NCBI GenBank assembly: GCA_017887095.1
Contig: JAGHIT010000075.1
Span: 1 to 36,851 of the forward strand
Direction: 5' to 3'
Origin: Clostridia bacterium
GTDB taxonomy: Bacteria; Bacillota; Clostridia; Christensenellales; Borkfalkiaceae
Length of the DNA: 36,851 bases
The stretch's first letter is position 1; each line of letters opens with the position of its first letter. Position numbers and translations under genes: made by a program. Positions 19,056-29,483 of this stretch are shown here, in pieces. The notes below the pieces were generated by a model that saw only the letters and a program-made list of their open reading frames with translations, was not told the DNA's origin and did not search any database.

Positions 19056-22000
19056 TTACTTGATCCGTTGGTGCGTCCGCGCGTATAACACAACGCCGAT
19101 CCCCGCCACCGCAAGCACGCACAATACGACGATCACGATGATACCGAACGTATTGATATAGTTGAGCGTGAATGTGTACTGCGACGTATTTCCGAGTTCG
19201 TCCGTGACCGTCAGTACGTATTCGCCGTTTTCGGTGATAGCCTGTCCCGGAGCGAAAGCGACCTCTTTCCCGTCCCGCAGCAGAGAATAGGTCACGTTCT
19301 CCTTGCTCGCGCTGCCGATGACGATCTGATTTTTCTCTTGTGTTATCTCTACCGTCGGCGCGACCGTATCGACGATCAGCGTCAGATCGTAACTGTTCTC
19401 GCCGTCCTCGAAGGTCAGCACATATTCGCCGGTGCGGGACAGTTTGATCTTTCCGTCGGTCACGGCGTCCGATACGACGTTTCCGCCGCTCAATACGCTC
19501 ACCGTCCAACCCACAGGGATCTCGAACGAGTACGACTGCGATTTTGCAGGAAGGATCGTCCATGTCCATGACTTCGTATTGCCCGGTATATCGCTAGCGG
19601 TCAGCATATAGCTGCCCGGTTCGGAGAGCATACCGGTACGGTACGAGATCTCAACCCCGTCTTTCGTACAGACGATACTGTTTATCTGTTCGTCCCACTC
19701 AAACGAGATCCCGGCGGACAGAATTTGCCCGTCGAAGATCTCCTGCGAAAGCGTGACCTCGACCGTCTTATCGATCCGGAACGTCAGCGTCGCTTCGTTC
19801 CCCGCGAGATCTTCGGCAAAAACGGTATAATACCCGTCCGCCGAAACGGTGACGCTATCTCCGATCGCGGTCTGTCCTTCTTGCCCGGAGATCCGGTAAT
19901 AGGCGCTTGCGCTGCCGTCGATCGCAATCACGACGTCGCCGTTGGTCGTGCCGTCCGGCTCTACGCCGCCGAGCGCAATGACCGGCGCGGTCTTATCGAT
20001 CACAAGCCGCAGCTCAATACGGTTGCCGTAAAGATCTTCGAGTATGGCAAGATATTCGTCCTCGACCGTCAGGCGCTCTCCGAGTTCGTATTCATCGCCC
20101 GACGACACCGAGCTGATCGAATAATACGCGAGATCTTCGTCCGCTTCGAGCAGGAAGTTCGAGCGCGTGACAAAGCCGTTATCCTCAAACTGTACATAGC
20201 TGCCGCGCAGGGTATATCCGACCGTCAGATCGATACGTACCGAGAACGTCGAAGTGTTGCCGACAAAGTCAACCAACATAAAATTATAGATTCCTTCCGC
20301 GCTGCACGCCGAGCCGTCGTAGAGCGTATATTTCAGATCCTTCCCCGCGATCATCACGCTTGCGCCCGGCTCATCGCAGCGCAGCTCGAAAGCGCTATTG
20401 ATCGTGGAGTTCGGCTCAACCGATTCGCCGTCCGACGTCACGATCTCCGCGACCGGCGCGGTCTGATCGATTACCAAAACGACGATCGCTTCATTCCCCG
20501 CCACGTCCTCGATCTCGACGCGGTATTCGCCTTCGAGCGTCACGCGCTCGCCGGGCGAAAAGTCCCGGATACCGGATACGACCTCGAAGCGGCGGTAGTC
20601 CTCGTCCATTTCGATCGATAGCCACGACCGCGAGATATACCGCCCCTCACTATCGATTTTGTAGTTCCCGCCGATACTGAAACCGACATTCGTATCGATC
20701 GTGACCGTGAACGATACCTCGTTCCCGACAAAATCGCGCAATGTGAAAGAGTGCCGACCGGCGACTTCGATCAGCTCGCCGGAATACGGTCTGTAACTGC
20801 TGCTGACGTCGGAATATAGCATTGTTACGTTCGGCTCTGCACACGTGACGGTGAACGGGAATTTCGTGCTGCCGTTCTGACTGACCGCTTCGCCGTTCTG
20901 CGTCTGTATGATCGGCGTCGGCGCGGTATGATCGATGACGACTTCGAGTACGATTTCGTTCCCCGCTGCGTCCTCGATCCGGACGGTGTATTCGCCCTCG
21001 ATGTTAATCTTCTCGCCCGGCTCGAAGGTCACGCCGGCGGCATTCGTCACCGTCCAACCCGTGTACTGCTCGTTGATATTGACGCTGATACCCGTCCTCG
21101 AATAAATCTTGCCGTCCTGCGTAACGTACGTGCCTTTCAGCGTGTAATCGATCGTCTTATCGATCGTAACCGTGAAGGACATTATGTTGTTCATTCTGTC
21201 CGTCAGCTTGAAGGTGTACGTCCCCTCGTCGCTCAATTCTTCGCCGGAATACGGCGAATATCCGATCTTGTTAGACGATACCATGATCGTCACGCCGTCC
21301 TCGGCACAGGACACCGTAAACGCCGTATTGATCTTTCCGTTCAGCTCCACCGGCTCGCCGTCCGACGTTTCAACGACCGGAACGGGCGGCAGATTGTCGA
21401 TAATCAGCACGATATCGAGTTCGTTTCCATACCGATCCACGATATGGAAGCGGTATGTACCGTCCGTTTCGAGCCTCTGACCGTTCGTCGGCTGCATACC
21501 GTTCGTACTCTCGACCGTCCATTCCGACGTAGGCTCTGTAACGCTCAATATCAGATAGTTCCGCGCGATATAGCTGCCGTCGTCGAGCTGCGAGTATGTA
21601 CCGTCCAACGTATAGCTCACCTCGTTGTCGAGCGTGACCGTGAAAGAGATACTATTGCCGACCTCGTCGTAAACGCTGAATACCCACGTTCCCACCGTTC
21701 CGATCATCGTTTCTTTTGTGTATTTAGACTGTCCGAGTTCGCCGAGCGAGCTATTGCGATTGTAGTAATACGCCGTCAGTCCGTTCTCTGCCCAAGTCAC
21801 CGAAAACGGATCGGTTATGACCGTTTCCGGCGTGACCGGTGTACCTTCTTCCGTTACGATCTCGACGGACGGCGCGATACAATCGATCTCGAAGCGATAC
21901 TCGACAAACAAATTCTTATCGTCTGTGACGAACAGGAAAAACTTATACAAATTGCTCGTCGCCGCAGACGCGGGGATCTCCGCAATATAATAGCCTTCCT

Positions 22001-24980
22001 TGCTCGTCACCGTCATCAGACTGTCGTCATGCACCCAATCACCGTCGCGCCATACATATAGCTCAACGCCGTTCGTACTCGAATACTCGAACGTGACGTC
22101 ACGGTTCGTAATGCCGTTCTCGCGTACACCGGACAATACGCCCGTCGGCAGTCCCTTCATATAGAATATCGGCTCTGTTTCGATCGTCCGACCGAAAATA
22201 TCCGTAAAACGCATAACGTACTTCCCGCCCGTACGCAGCACGTATTGCAGCGTTTCGGCGCTGACAAGCGTACCGTCGCTATCTTCTTTCACCTCGACGT
22301 ATTCACCGGTATAGCTGACCTTGTAAAGCCATATACCGGTGATCGCGTTGTACGGATCGCTGCTCTCGATCGTGAACGTGCAGCGCGTTTCGTTCGTCAG
22401 CGACGTGTGCCGCAGCGTCGGCGCTTCGCCGGCGATCTTGATCTCGAACGTCAGCACGTTCAGAGATCGGTCATAGACCGTCAGCGTGTAAATGCCCCAA
22501 TACCCGTTTTCATAGGTCAAATACGGCAGCTCGTCCGAATTAACGAACTGCGCATTGTCCATACCTCTGCCGCTGATGAGCAGCATGACGTATTCATCGA
22601 GATTATCCGCAATCACGTTCAGATCCAAGCCGATGTATAGCATGACGCCCTCGTTTTCGGACACATAGCTCTGCTCAAACATTACTTCATCAGAAGATCC
22701 GTCGCCGTAATACGCTTGCGCGGTCAATGTCGGCAGCTGCGTATCGATACAGACGATATACTGCTCTTTGTTCCCGCACAAATCGCTTTCCGTCACAAGA
22801 TAATAGCCTTGCTTCCATGCGCCGGCGTCATCTAATACGGTATCGATATCCGTACCGTATGCGACGGTAATATCCTCTCCCGGCTGCGCCGATATGCCGT
22901 TCGAGATGTACCGGAACACGACTTGCCGCGTGTTGCCGGTCACACCGGCCGTCGGCGCAACGAACTCGAAGTCATGCGACAGGAAGTACAGCGGCAAGCC
23001 GCTATACTGCGACAGATGATCCGGCAAAACAAGGTTTTGTTCGGTCAGCGCGTCCGCGCGCGTCACCCCGCTTTCGTCGGTCGGGTTCGGATAGGTGCTG
23101 CCCGTCACACCGAGAACATTGCGCGCCGAGATATTCGACGTGGCGTATTTGTTGACGGCGCGGTCGAGATCTTCGCGGTTGTCATAGATCTGCGCGACGC
23201 TCTCGTTCGAGATATTCACGTACGACCATTTTCCCCCGGTCAGCTCTACGACGCGATACTCCCACTCCTTCGCCGTTGCAAACGCCAACGCGCTTTCATA
23301 GCTGCCGAAACTGTACCGCCCCGCTATATCCGGAAAATTCTTTTCCGACAGCTGCACCGTCCAATACGCCGGCGTCTTGTACCCGTTCTGTATATTGACC
23401 TTGTTCCCGAACGTATCGCGATAGTAGAATCTGACTGTACTCCATGACGTCACATTCCCTACGTCGTCTTTCGCTCTGAACTCCCAAATACCGTAATTGC
23501 CCGGCTCGAACGACACGTCAAACGACGTGTCACGAACGGTCTCCGAAGTACCGGAGTTAAACCGATATTCGATCGTGACGCCGCGCGGATCTTCCGCAGA
23601 GTACACAAAAGAAGTGTTCAAATACTCCTTCGGCGCATTGACCGACGGCGCGGTCTGATCCACGATCGCACGGTATGTAGATCGGTTGCCCGCTTTATCC
23701 TCGATCGTCAGAAGATAGTACCCTTCATCTGATAAAAAGGTATTCTGCTTGCTATACGTCGTCCCTGTGCTCGAAGGATAGTCCGAAGTCGCCATGCCGT
23801 ACTTTACAGTCAAAACGTCGCCGCCGTTCGCTATGTTCGATCCCGTTCCGACAGATGTACTCCACGACGCCGAAAAGCCGTCTTTGGTCGCTTCTTGTGT
23901 TATCAGACCGTTCAGCGTCAGCGTCGGCGCGGTCTTATCGATCGTGAAAGTATAGCTCGTGCTATTCCCCGCCTTGTCCCGGATCGTTACTAAATAATTC
24001 CCTTCGCTTGTCAAAGACGCGCCGCTCGATATCGAAGTGCTTGCCATACCCGGAAACGTCGAGCCGGTATTTCTCGAATATTGAACCGTCAAACTATCAT
24101 TACGCGTCATTCGCTGCGAGCCGACGCCGCCAATCGTTGTACTCCATGTTACGGACACGTTTTTGTTCGTGTACCCGCCGTTCGCCACATTCCCCAACGC
24201 CAACGTCGGCGCGGTCTTATCGATCGTAAAATACCGCGTCGTCGTCCTTCCGCCACCGTCCGTTGCCGTAACTATGTAATTACCTTCGTCGGAAAATGTT
24301 GTGCCGTTCTCAACACTTGTTGTCGCAGACACAGGGAACGACGATGACGTCGATCGAGAATACTTTAACGTAGGCGTGCTATCCTTATCGCTTGCCGAAA
24401 CAAAAACATTTTTATTCGTGAACGCATAGTTATCGATTTGGGATATCCCGCCGGATTCCGTCATTCGTATGGTCGGATCAGATAAATTCACGTAGAACGT
24501 AAAGCTCTTTGTCTGCTGCTGATCGGGCTGAAAAGTGACGCCGATCGCACCGCTGGCTTGTACCGTGTACTGTCCTTCGATGTAATTCCCGAACGCGTCT
24601 TTCAGATCGTCCGACGTGAACATTGTTTCCGTCCAAGTATTACTTTTTACTCCGTCCGAAAACGAATGTTCCCGCGTCGTCCCGTCCGGTCGCGTCATAG
24701 TCGCTTTGACGCTCTTAAAGTCTGGACCGAAAGGCGACCATTCAAGCGACGGTACATTCAAATATATTTCAAAACTTGCCGCCGCTGCGTTTGTCGTCAC
24801 CGACGACGGATAGTACACCGTACCGTGAAAGTTATGGGCGCTGCCGGTATAATTGTAAAAATCCGTGTACGATTCCGCGTATGCCACGTTCCCGCTCGCG
24901 GGAATCAGCAGCCACGCTGTGAAAACGCATAGCACCAACAACACAAGATACAACACTTTACGGATCGTTTTTGTTCTCAT
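19056..24980 (-). CDS. Large secreted, membrane-anchored repeat protein (Ig-like repeats), putative conjugation adhesin
   Basis: 1974 aa; signal peptide MRTKTIRKVLYLVLLVLCVFTAWLLIPASGNVAYA; recurrent GxYxVxxxDxxGN...FTIDKTAPT repeats; C-terminal TM TFGIIVIVVLCVLAVAGIGVVLYARTHQRIK; no LPXTG. Confidence 0.88.
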   Translation of the reverse strand: MRTKTIRKVLYLVLLVLCVFTAWLLIPASGNVAYAESYTDFYNYTGSAHNFHGTVYYPSSVTTNAAAASFEIYLNVPSLEWSPFGPDFKSVKATMTRPDGTTREHSFSDGVKSNTWTETMFTSDDLKDAFGNYIEGQYTVQASGAIGVTFQPDQQQTKSFTFYVNLSDPTIRMTESGGISQIDNYAFTNKNVFVSASDKDSTPTLKYSRSTSSSFPVSATTSVENGTTFSDEGNYIVTATDGGGRTTTRYFTIDKTAPTLALGNVANGGYTNKNVSVTWSTTIGGVGSQRMTRNDSLTVQYSRNTGSTFPGMASTSISSGASLTSEGNYLVTIRDKAGNSTSYTFTIDKTAPTLTLNGLITQEATKDGFSASWSTSVGTGSNIANGGDVLTVKYGMATSDYPSSTGTTYSKQNTFLSDEGYYLLTIEDKAGNRSTYRAIVDQTAPSVNAPKEYLNTSFVYSAEDPRGVTIEYRFNSGTSETVRDTSFDVSFEPGNYGIWEFRAKDDVGNVTSWSTVRFYYRDTFGNKVNIQNGYKTPAYWTVQLSEKNFPDIAGRYSFGSYESALAFATAKEWEYRVVELTGGKWSYVNISNESVAQIYDNREDLDRAVNKYATSNISARNVLGVTGSTYPNPTDESGVTRADALTEQNLVLPDHLSQYSGLPLYFLSHDFEFVAPTAGVTGNTRQVVFRYISNGISAQPGEDITVAYGTDIDTVLDDAGAWKQGYYLVTESDLCGNKEQYIVCIDTQLPTLTAQAYYGDGSSDEVMFEQSYVSENEGVMLYIGLDLNVIADNLDEYVMLLISGRGMDNAQFVNSDELPYLTYENGYWGIYTLTVYDRSLNVLTFEIKIAGEAPTLRHTSLTNETRCTFTIESSDPYNAITGIWLYKVSYTGEYVEVKEDSDGTLVSAETLQYVLRTGGKYVMRFTDIFGRTIETEPIFYMKGLPTGVLSGVRENGITNRDVTFEYSSTNGVELYVWRDGDWVHDDSLMTVTSKEGYYIAEIPASAATSNLYKFFLFVTDDKNLFVEYRFEIDCIAPSVEIVTEEGTPVTPETVITDPFSVTWAENGLTAYYYNRNSSLGELGQSKYTKETMIGTVGTWVFSVYDEVGNSISFTVTLDNEVSYTLDGTYSQLDDGSYIARNYLILSVTEPTSEWTVESTNGMQPTNGQRLETDGTYRFHIVDRYGNELDIVLIIDNLPPVPVVETSDGEPVELNGKINTAFTVSCAEDGVTIMVSSNKIGYSPYSGEELSDEGTYTFKLTDRMNNIMSFTVTIDKTIDYTLKGTYVTQDGKIYSRTGISVNINEQYTGWTVTNAAGVTFEPGEKINIEGEYTVRIEDAAGNEIVLEVVIDHTAPTPIIQTQNGEAVSQNGSTKFPFTVTCAEPNVTMLYSDVSSSYRPYSGELIEVAGRHSFTLRDFVGNEVSFTVTIDTNVGFSIGGNYKIDSEGRYISRSWLSIEMDEDYRRFEVVSGIRDFSPGERVTLEGEYRVEIEDVAGNEAIVVLVIDQTAPVAEIVTSDGESVEPNSTINSAFELRCDEPGASVMIAGKDLKYTLYDGSACSAEGIYNFMLVDFVGNTSTFSVRIDLTVGYTLRGSYVQFEDNGFVTRSNFLLEADEDLAYYSISSVSSGDEYELGERLTVEDEYLAILEDLYGNRIELRLVIDKTAPVIALGGVEPDGTTNGDVVIAIDGSASAYYRISGQEGQTAIGDSVTVSADGYYTVFAEDLAGNEATLTFRIDKTVEVTLSQEIFDGQILSAGISFEWDEQINSIVCTKDGVEISYRTGMLSEPGSYMLTASDIPGNTKSWTWTILPAKSQSYSFEIPVGWTVSVLSGGNVVSDAVTDGKIKLSRTGEYVLTFEDGENSYDLTLIVDTVAPTVEITQEKNQIVIGSASKENVTYSLLRDGKEVAFAPGQAITENGEYVLTVTDELGNTSQYTFTLNYINTFGIIVIVVLCVLAVAGIGVVLYARTHQRIK

Positions 24981-24997
24981 CTTCTTCTCTCCTTCCG

Positions 24998-27274
24998 TTA
25001 TGCGCTTCTGACCGCGCGGCATTCAGCCTCCACCGCGCGGATCTCATCGCCGATAAAGCAGCGATGTATCAAAAATGATTTCGTATTCTCGATCTCTACC
25101 GATAATAGGTAGTTCCCCTGCGCCGCCGCTTTTTCCGCGAGTTCATCAAGCAGATAGATCTGATGTTTGATATCGAGCCGGATCAATAAGTCGTACTGAT
25201 CCGACGGGATCTTATTTTTCAGCTTCGAGATCCGATCCAAGATCTGATCCAACATTTCTTCCGCCTTCTTCCGCTCCCGCGCCGCATAATCGTTGCTTTG
25301 CCGCAGAGGATCTTCGCCCGGCTGCACTCCGCCCGACCCCCCGTCCGGCGGTGTTACCGGATCGTCCGGCTTACCCTCAAACAACGCTTTTTCCTGTTCG
25401 ATGTATAGCGTCATTCTCTGTATGTCGTAGTGGTGCGCCAGCTCGTCGAAAAAGATGAACTCACCCTTCTTTTCTTTTGTGTTTTCAAGACCGTATATAT
25501 CGACCGCTTGAAAGATCGGCGTCGTCTTGCCCCGGATCGGATAATTGCCGAGGCACGTGATGATCGAATTGCCGATGATACCGTTCGGCGGATCGTTCAG
25601 ATGTTCCAACTCATTCGGATAGATCAGCGGCACGCTTTGCGCAGACGTCGATACCGACATATCGTTATTCTCGTTATAGCTGATCTGCTTGACTTTCTTC
25701 TTGCCGCACGCTTCCGAGAACAGCCGGCGCGTATTTTCATCGTTCGAGCCGATAAAGACCTGTATGTTGCAGTTACTGCGGATCGTCGCAGCCACTTCCC
25801 TGCCGTATTTATCGTCGAGCTGATTGAAGTCCTGTATGACCGGCAGCATGAAGATCCCGCGCGAACGCCCGACCGTGACCACGCTATCCATTTTATAGAG
25901 TTTCGGAAGGTTGCCGAACTCGTCCATGATAAAATACACGTTCCGCAGCAGCTTCTGCGTGTCTGTTTTTCCTAATTCTTGATTGCGCGTCGCCTTCTCG
26001 ACTAACGCTTTATACATCTGCGTGATGAGCAAGGAAACGAGCTTATAGCGGTTTTCCTTCTCGTCCGGTATTTTCAAAAATAACACGTTCGGCGCTTCGT
26101 CGAACTCCATAAACTCCACGGAATTGCCGCTTGTCAGAGCGGCTATACCGCCGTCCGCCATCCATGTCAGATATTGGTTGACGTCGCCGAGATACGACGA
26201 TAACGTCCGATCTTCCGACACAAGCACGGTATTGCTCAAACCGCGCGTTTTGCTGATCGGATCGCGCGTCGCAAAATACGCTTTCAGCTCGTCGCACTCG
26301 CCCTTCGCATAGTCCGTCACGTTCCGGTAGAGATTATATAGATTAAACTTATCACGCTCCATGTACCCGTCGCGCACATCTTCCCAAAACGCAAGCGAGA
26401 GCGCGAACAACAGATCGCGCGCACCGCGCTGCCATGTCATGTCCTGCTTATTTTCGATCGGACACATCGTGTAGATCAGATCCTGCATATCGACGTAAAT
26501 CTCATCGTTCAACCGGACGTTCCGTTCACGCCGGGCTTGCTGCGCTTCCTGCTCCGTCAGATACACCTTGCCGCCGTAATGATACTTGCCCTGCCGCTGC
26601 TCCACCGTTTGGCTCATCTCGTCCGTCTTGCGCCATATATCGTTGAACGGGTTCCATTGCGTCGAGTGGTACACGTCCGAAAGATCGATCACGGTCACGT
26701 TATACCCCGCTTTTTCCAACGTCGCCGCGTGACGGATATACAATTCGCCCTTCGGATCGGTAATCAGCATAGACGGCTTCGTCTTTGTCCGCGACAGGAT
26801 CTCGATCGTCGGGCTGACACAGCCGACCGTCTTACCCGTGCCGGTCGCGCCGATATACAAAGTGTGGATCGGCTCGCGCAGCACGATATCGATATCGTTT
26901 TTGTGCTTTTCGGCTATGATCGGCACGCCGTCTTTCACCTCGTTTAGCTGCGAAAGGCGCGTAAACGTGTACCCTCCGTTGCGACGGATCTCTTTCCGCG
27001 TCATAAAGTGCGAGTTTTCGAGATCCACATTGACTTTCAGCACGCGCCGCGAGCCGCGCACGCGGATATCGATCGCCACGGCAGCCACGCCGACGGCGAT
27101 CAGACACACCCACACAAGGTACGTCGCCGGATATCGGAACGACGCCGCATAGCCCGCGCCCGTCACCAAGTTCACGATCGCAGCCGTCGCACAAAGTACG
27201 ACCGCCGAACCGATCAGACACCCGATTGTGCCGAACAGGATCTTCTTCTTGATTTTACTTGCGTTTTCGTCCAT
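24998..27274 (-). CDS. VirD4/TraG type IV coupling protein
   Basis: TLYIGATGTGKTVGCVSPTIEIL, SMLITDPKGELYIRHA, YFIMDEFGNLPKL, IQDFNQLDDKYG. Confidence 0.94.
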   Translation of the reverse strand: MDENASKIKKKILFGTIGCLIGSAVVLCATAAIVNLVTGAGYAASFRYPATYLVWVCLIAVGVAAVAIDIRVRGSRRVLKVNVDLENSHFMTRKEIRRNGGYTFTRLSQLNEVKDGVPIIAEKHKNDIDIVLREPIHTLYIGATGTGKTVGCVSPTIEILSRTKTKPSMLITDPKGELYIRHAATLEKAGYNVTVIDLSDVYHSTQWNPFNDIWRKTDEMSQTVEQRQGKYHYGGKVYLTEQEAQQARRERNVRLNDEIYVDMQDLIYTMCPIENKQDMTWQRGARDLLFALSLAFWEDVRDGYMERDKFNLYNLYRNVTDYAKGECDELKAYFATRDPISKTRGLSNTVLVSEDRTLSSYLGDVNQYLTWMADGGIAALTSGNSVEFMEFDEAPNVLFLKIPDEKENRYKLVSLLITQMYKALVEKATRNQELGKTDTQKLLRNVYFIMDEFGNLPKLYKMDSVVTVGRSRGIFMLPVIQDFNQLDDKYGREVAATIRSNCNIQVFIGSNDENTRRLFSEACGKKKVKQISYNENNDMSVSTSAQSVPLIYPNELEHLNDPPNGIIGNSIITCLGNYPIRGKTTPIFQAVDIYGLENTKEKKGEFIFFDELAHHYDIQRMTLYIEQEKALFEGKPDDPVTPPDGGSGGVQPGEDPLRQSNDYAARERKKAEEMLDQILDRISKLKNKIPSDQYDLLIRLDIKHQIYLLDELAEKAAAQGNYLLSVEIENTKSFLIHRCFIGDEIRAVEAECRAVRSA

Positions 27275-27485
27275 TCTTCTCCTTTTCCGTTATCATCTCG
27301 CCGAGCAATCGGGCGCATTGCGCCGTCAGTATCTCGCGCAGATCCTCCGCCGTACAATTCGGCGTATCGTTTAAGATCCATGCCGCCGCGTGCAATACCG
27401 CCGACTGATTGAGCAACTGTCCGAACGGCATCGGCAGCCCGTGCCGAGCCGTGTATTGCGCCCCGCTGATCCGTTTTACCTTCAT
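27255..27485 (-). CDS. Small hypothetical protein
   Basis: 76 aa, operonic overlap with neighbours. Confidence 0.6.
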   Translation of the reverse strand: MKVKRISGAQYTARHGLPMPFGQLLNQSAVLHAAAWILNDTPNCTAEDLREILTAQCARLLGEMITEKEKNGRKRK

Positions 27486-27661
27486 TGTCGCTCAACCTCG
27501 TTTTCGACGCGCCGATATCCTCTGCGGATCAGGCGCTCCGCCACTTCGTAGCAATCGATACTGTCCGCCACGCCGTGGCCGTGGATCAGATCCTCGAACG
27601 AATAGTGGATCGCCGCATGGATCTCGTACGCAAACTTTTCGATTTCATCTTGTCTGTCCAT
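27482..27661 (-). CDS. Small hypothetical protein (59 aa)
   Basis: MDRQDEIEKFAYEIHAAIHYSFEDLIHGHGVADSIDCYEVAERLIRRGYRRVENEVERQ; ATGA overlap with next gene; not in ORF track. Confidence 0.65.
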   Translation of the reverse strand: MDRQDEIEKFAYEIHAAIHYSFEDLIHGHGVADSIDCYEVAERLIRRGYRRVENEVERQ

Positions 27662-27678
27662 TCTCTCGCTCCTTTCGC

Positions 27679-28977
27679 TTATACGCTGCGCTGCACGCCG
27701 TAACGCTCCATTTCCTGTTCGCGCTCGATCTGCTGCACCGTTTTCATGTAATTTGCCCGCTCTTCCCGATCCACGAACGCCAACGCCCGCACCGCTTGCG
27801 TCAACAAGTTTTCTCGGCGGCGCCGGCAGTTCCGAGCCTTCATCTTCCTTGAACAGACCTTGTAATACGCGCGCCGACGGTCAAAATACTTGTCCCGGCG
27901 CAGATCTTTGCACATTCCGAGGATCACGTTACCCACGCGCGCCTTGTAGTCGTCTTTCAGACGTTGGAAGTAATCAATCTGCTCGAAGTCCACGTACTTC
28001 ATCGGCATTTTCTGCTCGCCCTGCATTGCCGCCCAAAGCTCCTGCTCGTTCATGCGCAGTCCGTTGACATAGCCGAGGCGGTTATCCTGGGCGAGCGTTT
28101 TCACTTCTTCCTGTATGCGCGCAAACTCTTTCAGCATAGCGACGTGATTTTCTCTCGACGCGGGATCGGACTGAATAAGAAGATCCGCCACACGATCGAT
28201 CCGTTCACGATATTCTTCCATATTCTTTGCGCGGTACTGCAATCTGCCTTTCTCCGGCAGCGACGCCGCAAGTTCCATGATCTCCGTCCGCACGTCCTTT
28301 TTCGTGCGTCTGCAACCTTTCCGGCGCAGCTCGTTTAACCGATCGAGCGCCCTGTCGCGCGCGGTATAATACTCGTCGCCATGCTCCGACAGGTGCATAT
28401 TCGCCGATACAAGGTAGTTATCGATCGCTTTCTGACTGATCGTACCTTTGCGCGTATAGTCGATTTCATTGTCATACTTCCGCTTCGGCTCTTTCTCAAA
28501 AAAGGCGAAGTGGATATGGCGGTGATCCGTGTCCTTGTGCAACGACGCGTAAAGGCAGATATTCTTTCTGTTCAGCGGCGTACGATCGAGGAACGCGCCG
28601 AACGTCTGATTGAGGAATTTGACCGCGTTTTCCTGCGTTTCAAAGCCTTTGCTCGTATCGCTGTCAAAAGAGATCACGCCGTGCCAGATGATACTGCGCG
28701 TCGTTTTCAGCTGCTCCTTCATCTCGCTGACCTGTTCTTCCGTCAACGCGCCGTTCATATCGAACAGTCCGCCGCTCGTTCCGCCGCGCGTAAAATACTG
28801 CTCTGCGTCCTTGTTCCGCACAACCTTCTTGTTGTTCAGAGTGTACGAAAAATAGTTATAATCTGCCGTCAGATTATAAAAATTCCGTCGTGCTATATAG
28901 TCCGCACGCGATCGACCGCGCAATTTGCCCGGCGGCGTCGCTGCCGTAAAACCGATATTGAAAAACGCTTTCAGCAT
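27679..28977 (-). CDS. MobP2-like (MOBP-type) relaxase
   Basis: 432 aa; ICLYASLHKDTDHRHIHFAFFEKEP (HUH-like metal motif); follows accessory protein and oriT-like region. Confidence 0.82.
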   Translation of the reverse strand: MLKAFFNIGFTAATPPGKLRGRSRADYIARRNFYNLTADYNYFSYTLNNKKVVRNKDAEQYFTRGGTSGGLFDMNGALTEEQVSEMKEQLKTTRSIIWHGVISFDSDTSKGFETQENAVKFLNQTFGAFLDRTPLNRKNICLYASLHKDTDHRHIHFAFFEKEPKRKYDNEIDYTRKGTISQKAIDNYLVSANMHLSEHGDEYYTARDRALDRLNELRRKGCRRTKKDVRTEIMELAASLPEKGRLQYRAKNMEEYRERIDRVADLLIQSDPASRENHVAMLKEFARIQEEVKTLAQDNRLGYVNGLRMNEQELWAAMQGEQKMPMKYVDFEQIDYFQRLKDDYKARVGNVILGMCKDLRRDKYFDRRRAYYKVCSRKMKARNCRRRRENLLTQAVRALAFVDREERANYMKTVQQIEREQEMERYGVQRSV

Positions 28978-28981
28978 ACCT

Positions 28982-29452
28982 TCATTTCCTCTTTTTCTGA
29001 TCCATACGCGCAATCAGCCTGTCCTTGATCTCCTGCAACTGCTCCGGCAGCGATGAAAAATACCCGCTTTCCAACAGATCTTCGCTCACCGCTTCGCCTT
29101 TCGTTCGAGCTAATTCGACGTTATACAAGGTCGAAGCAAGCATTTCGACCATGCTCATCAGAACGAGAACATCATCGAGCGAAAGCGACATCTCTTTCAG
29201 TTTCTTCTCGATCGCTTCGAGCCGGGCATTCGGCTGTGCCTCTGACGTCGGCGCATACCCCGACGGCAGCGCGCGGCGCTTGCCGTAATTGAGATAGATC
29301 TTCTCGATCCCCGCGCGCACCGCTTGGTTGAGCAGATCGTTCATCGAATCGAATTGCTTCGTTTCGATCAGCTCATGGATCGATTGTAGCGTATCCACGT
29401 CGTAAATACGCAGCCAAAACGCATTTTTCAGTTTATCTTGTGTTTTCTTCAT
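28982..29452 (-). CDS. Relaxosome accessory / MobC-like DNA-binding protein
   Basis: 156 aa, LRIYDVDTLQSIHELIETKQFDSMNDLLNQAVRAGIEKIY RHH-like N-terminus; between oriT-like region and relaxase. Confidence 0.6.
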   Translation of the reverse strand: MKKTQDKLKNAFWLRIYDVDTLQSIHELIETKQFDSMNDLLNQAVRAGIEKIYLNYGKRRALPSGYAPTSEAQPNARLEAIEKKLKEMSLSLDDVLVLMSMVEMLASTLYNVELARTKGEAVSEDLLESGYFSSLPEQLQEIKDRLIARMDQKKRK

Positions 29453-29483
29453 TCTTTCTCCCTGCGCGTCAGCGCTCCGCTAA

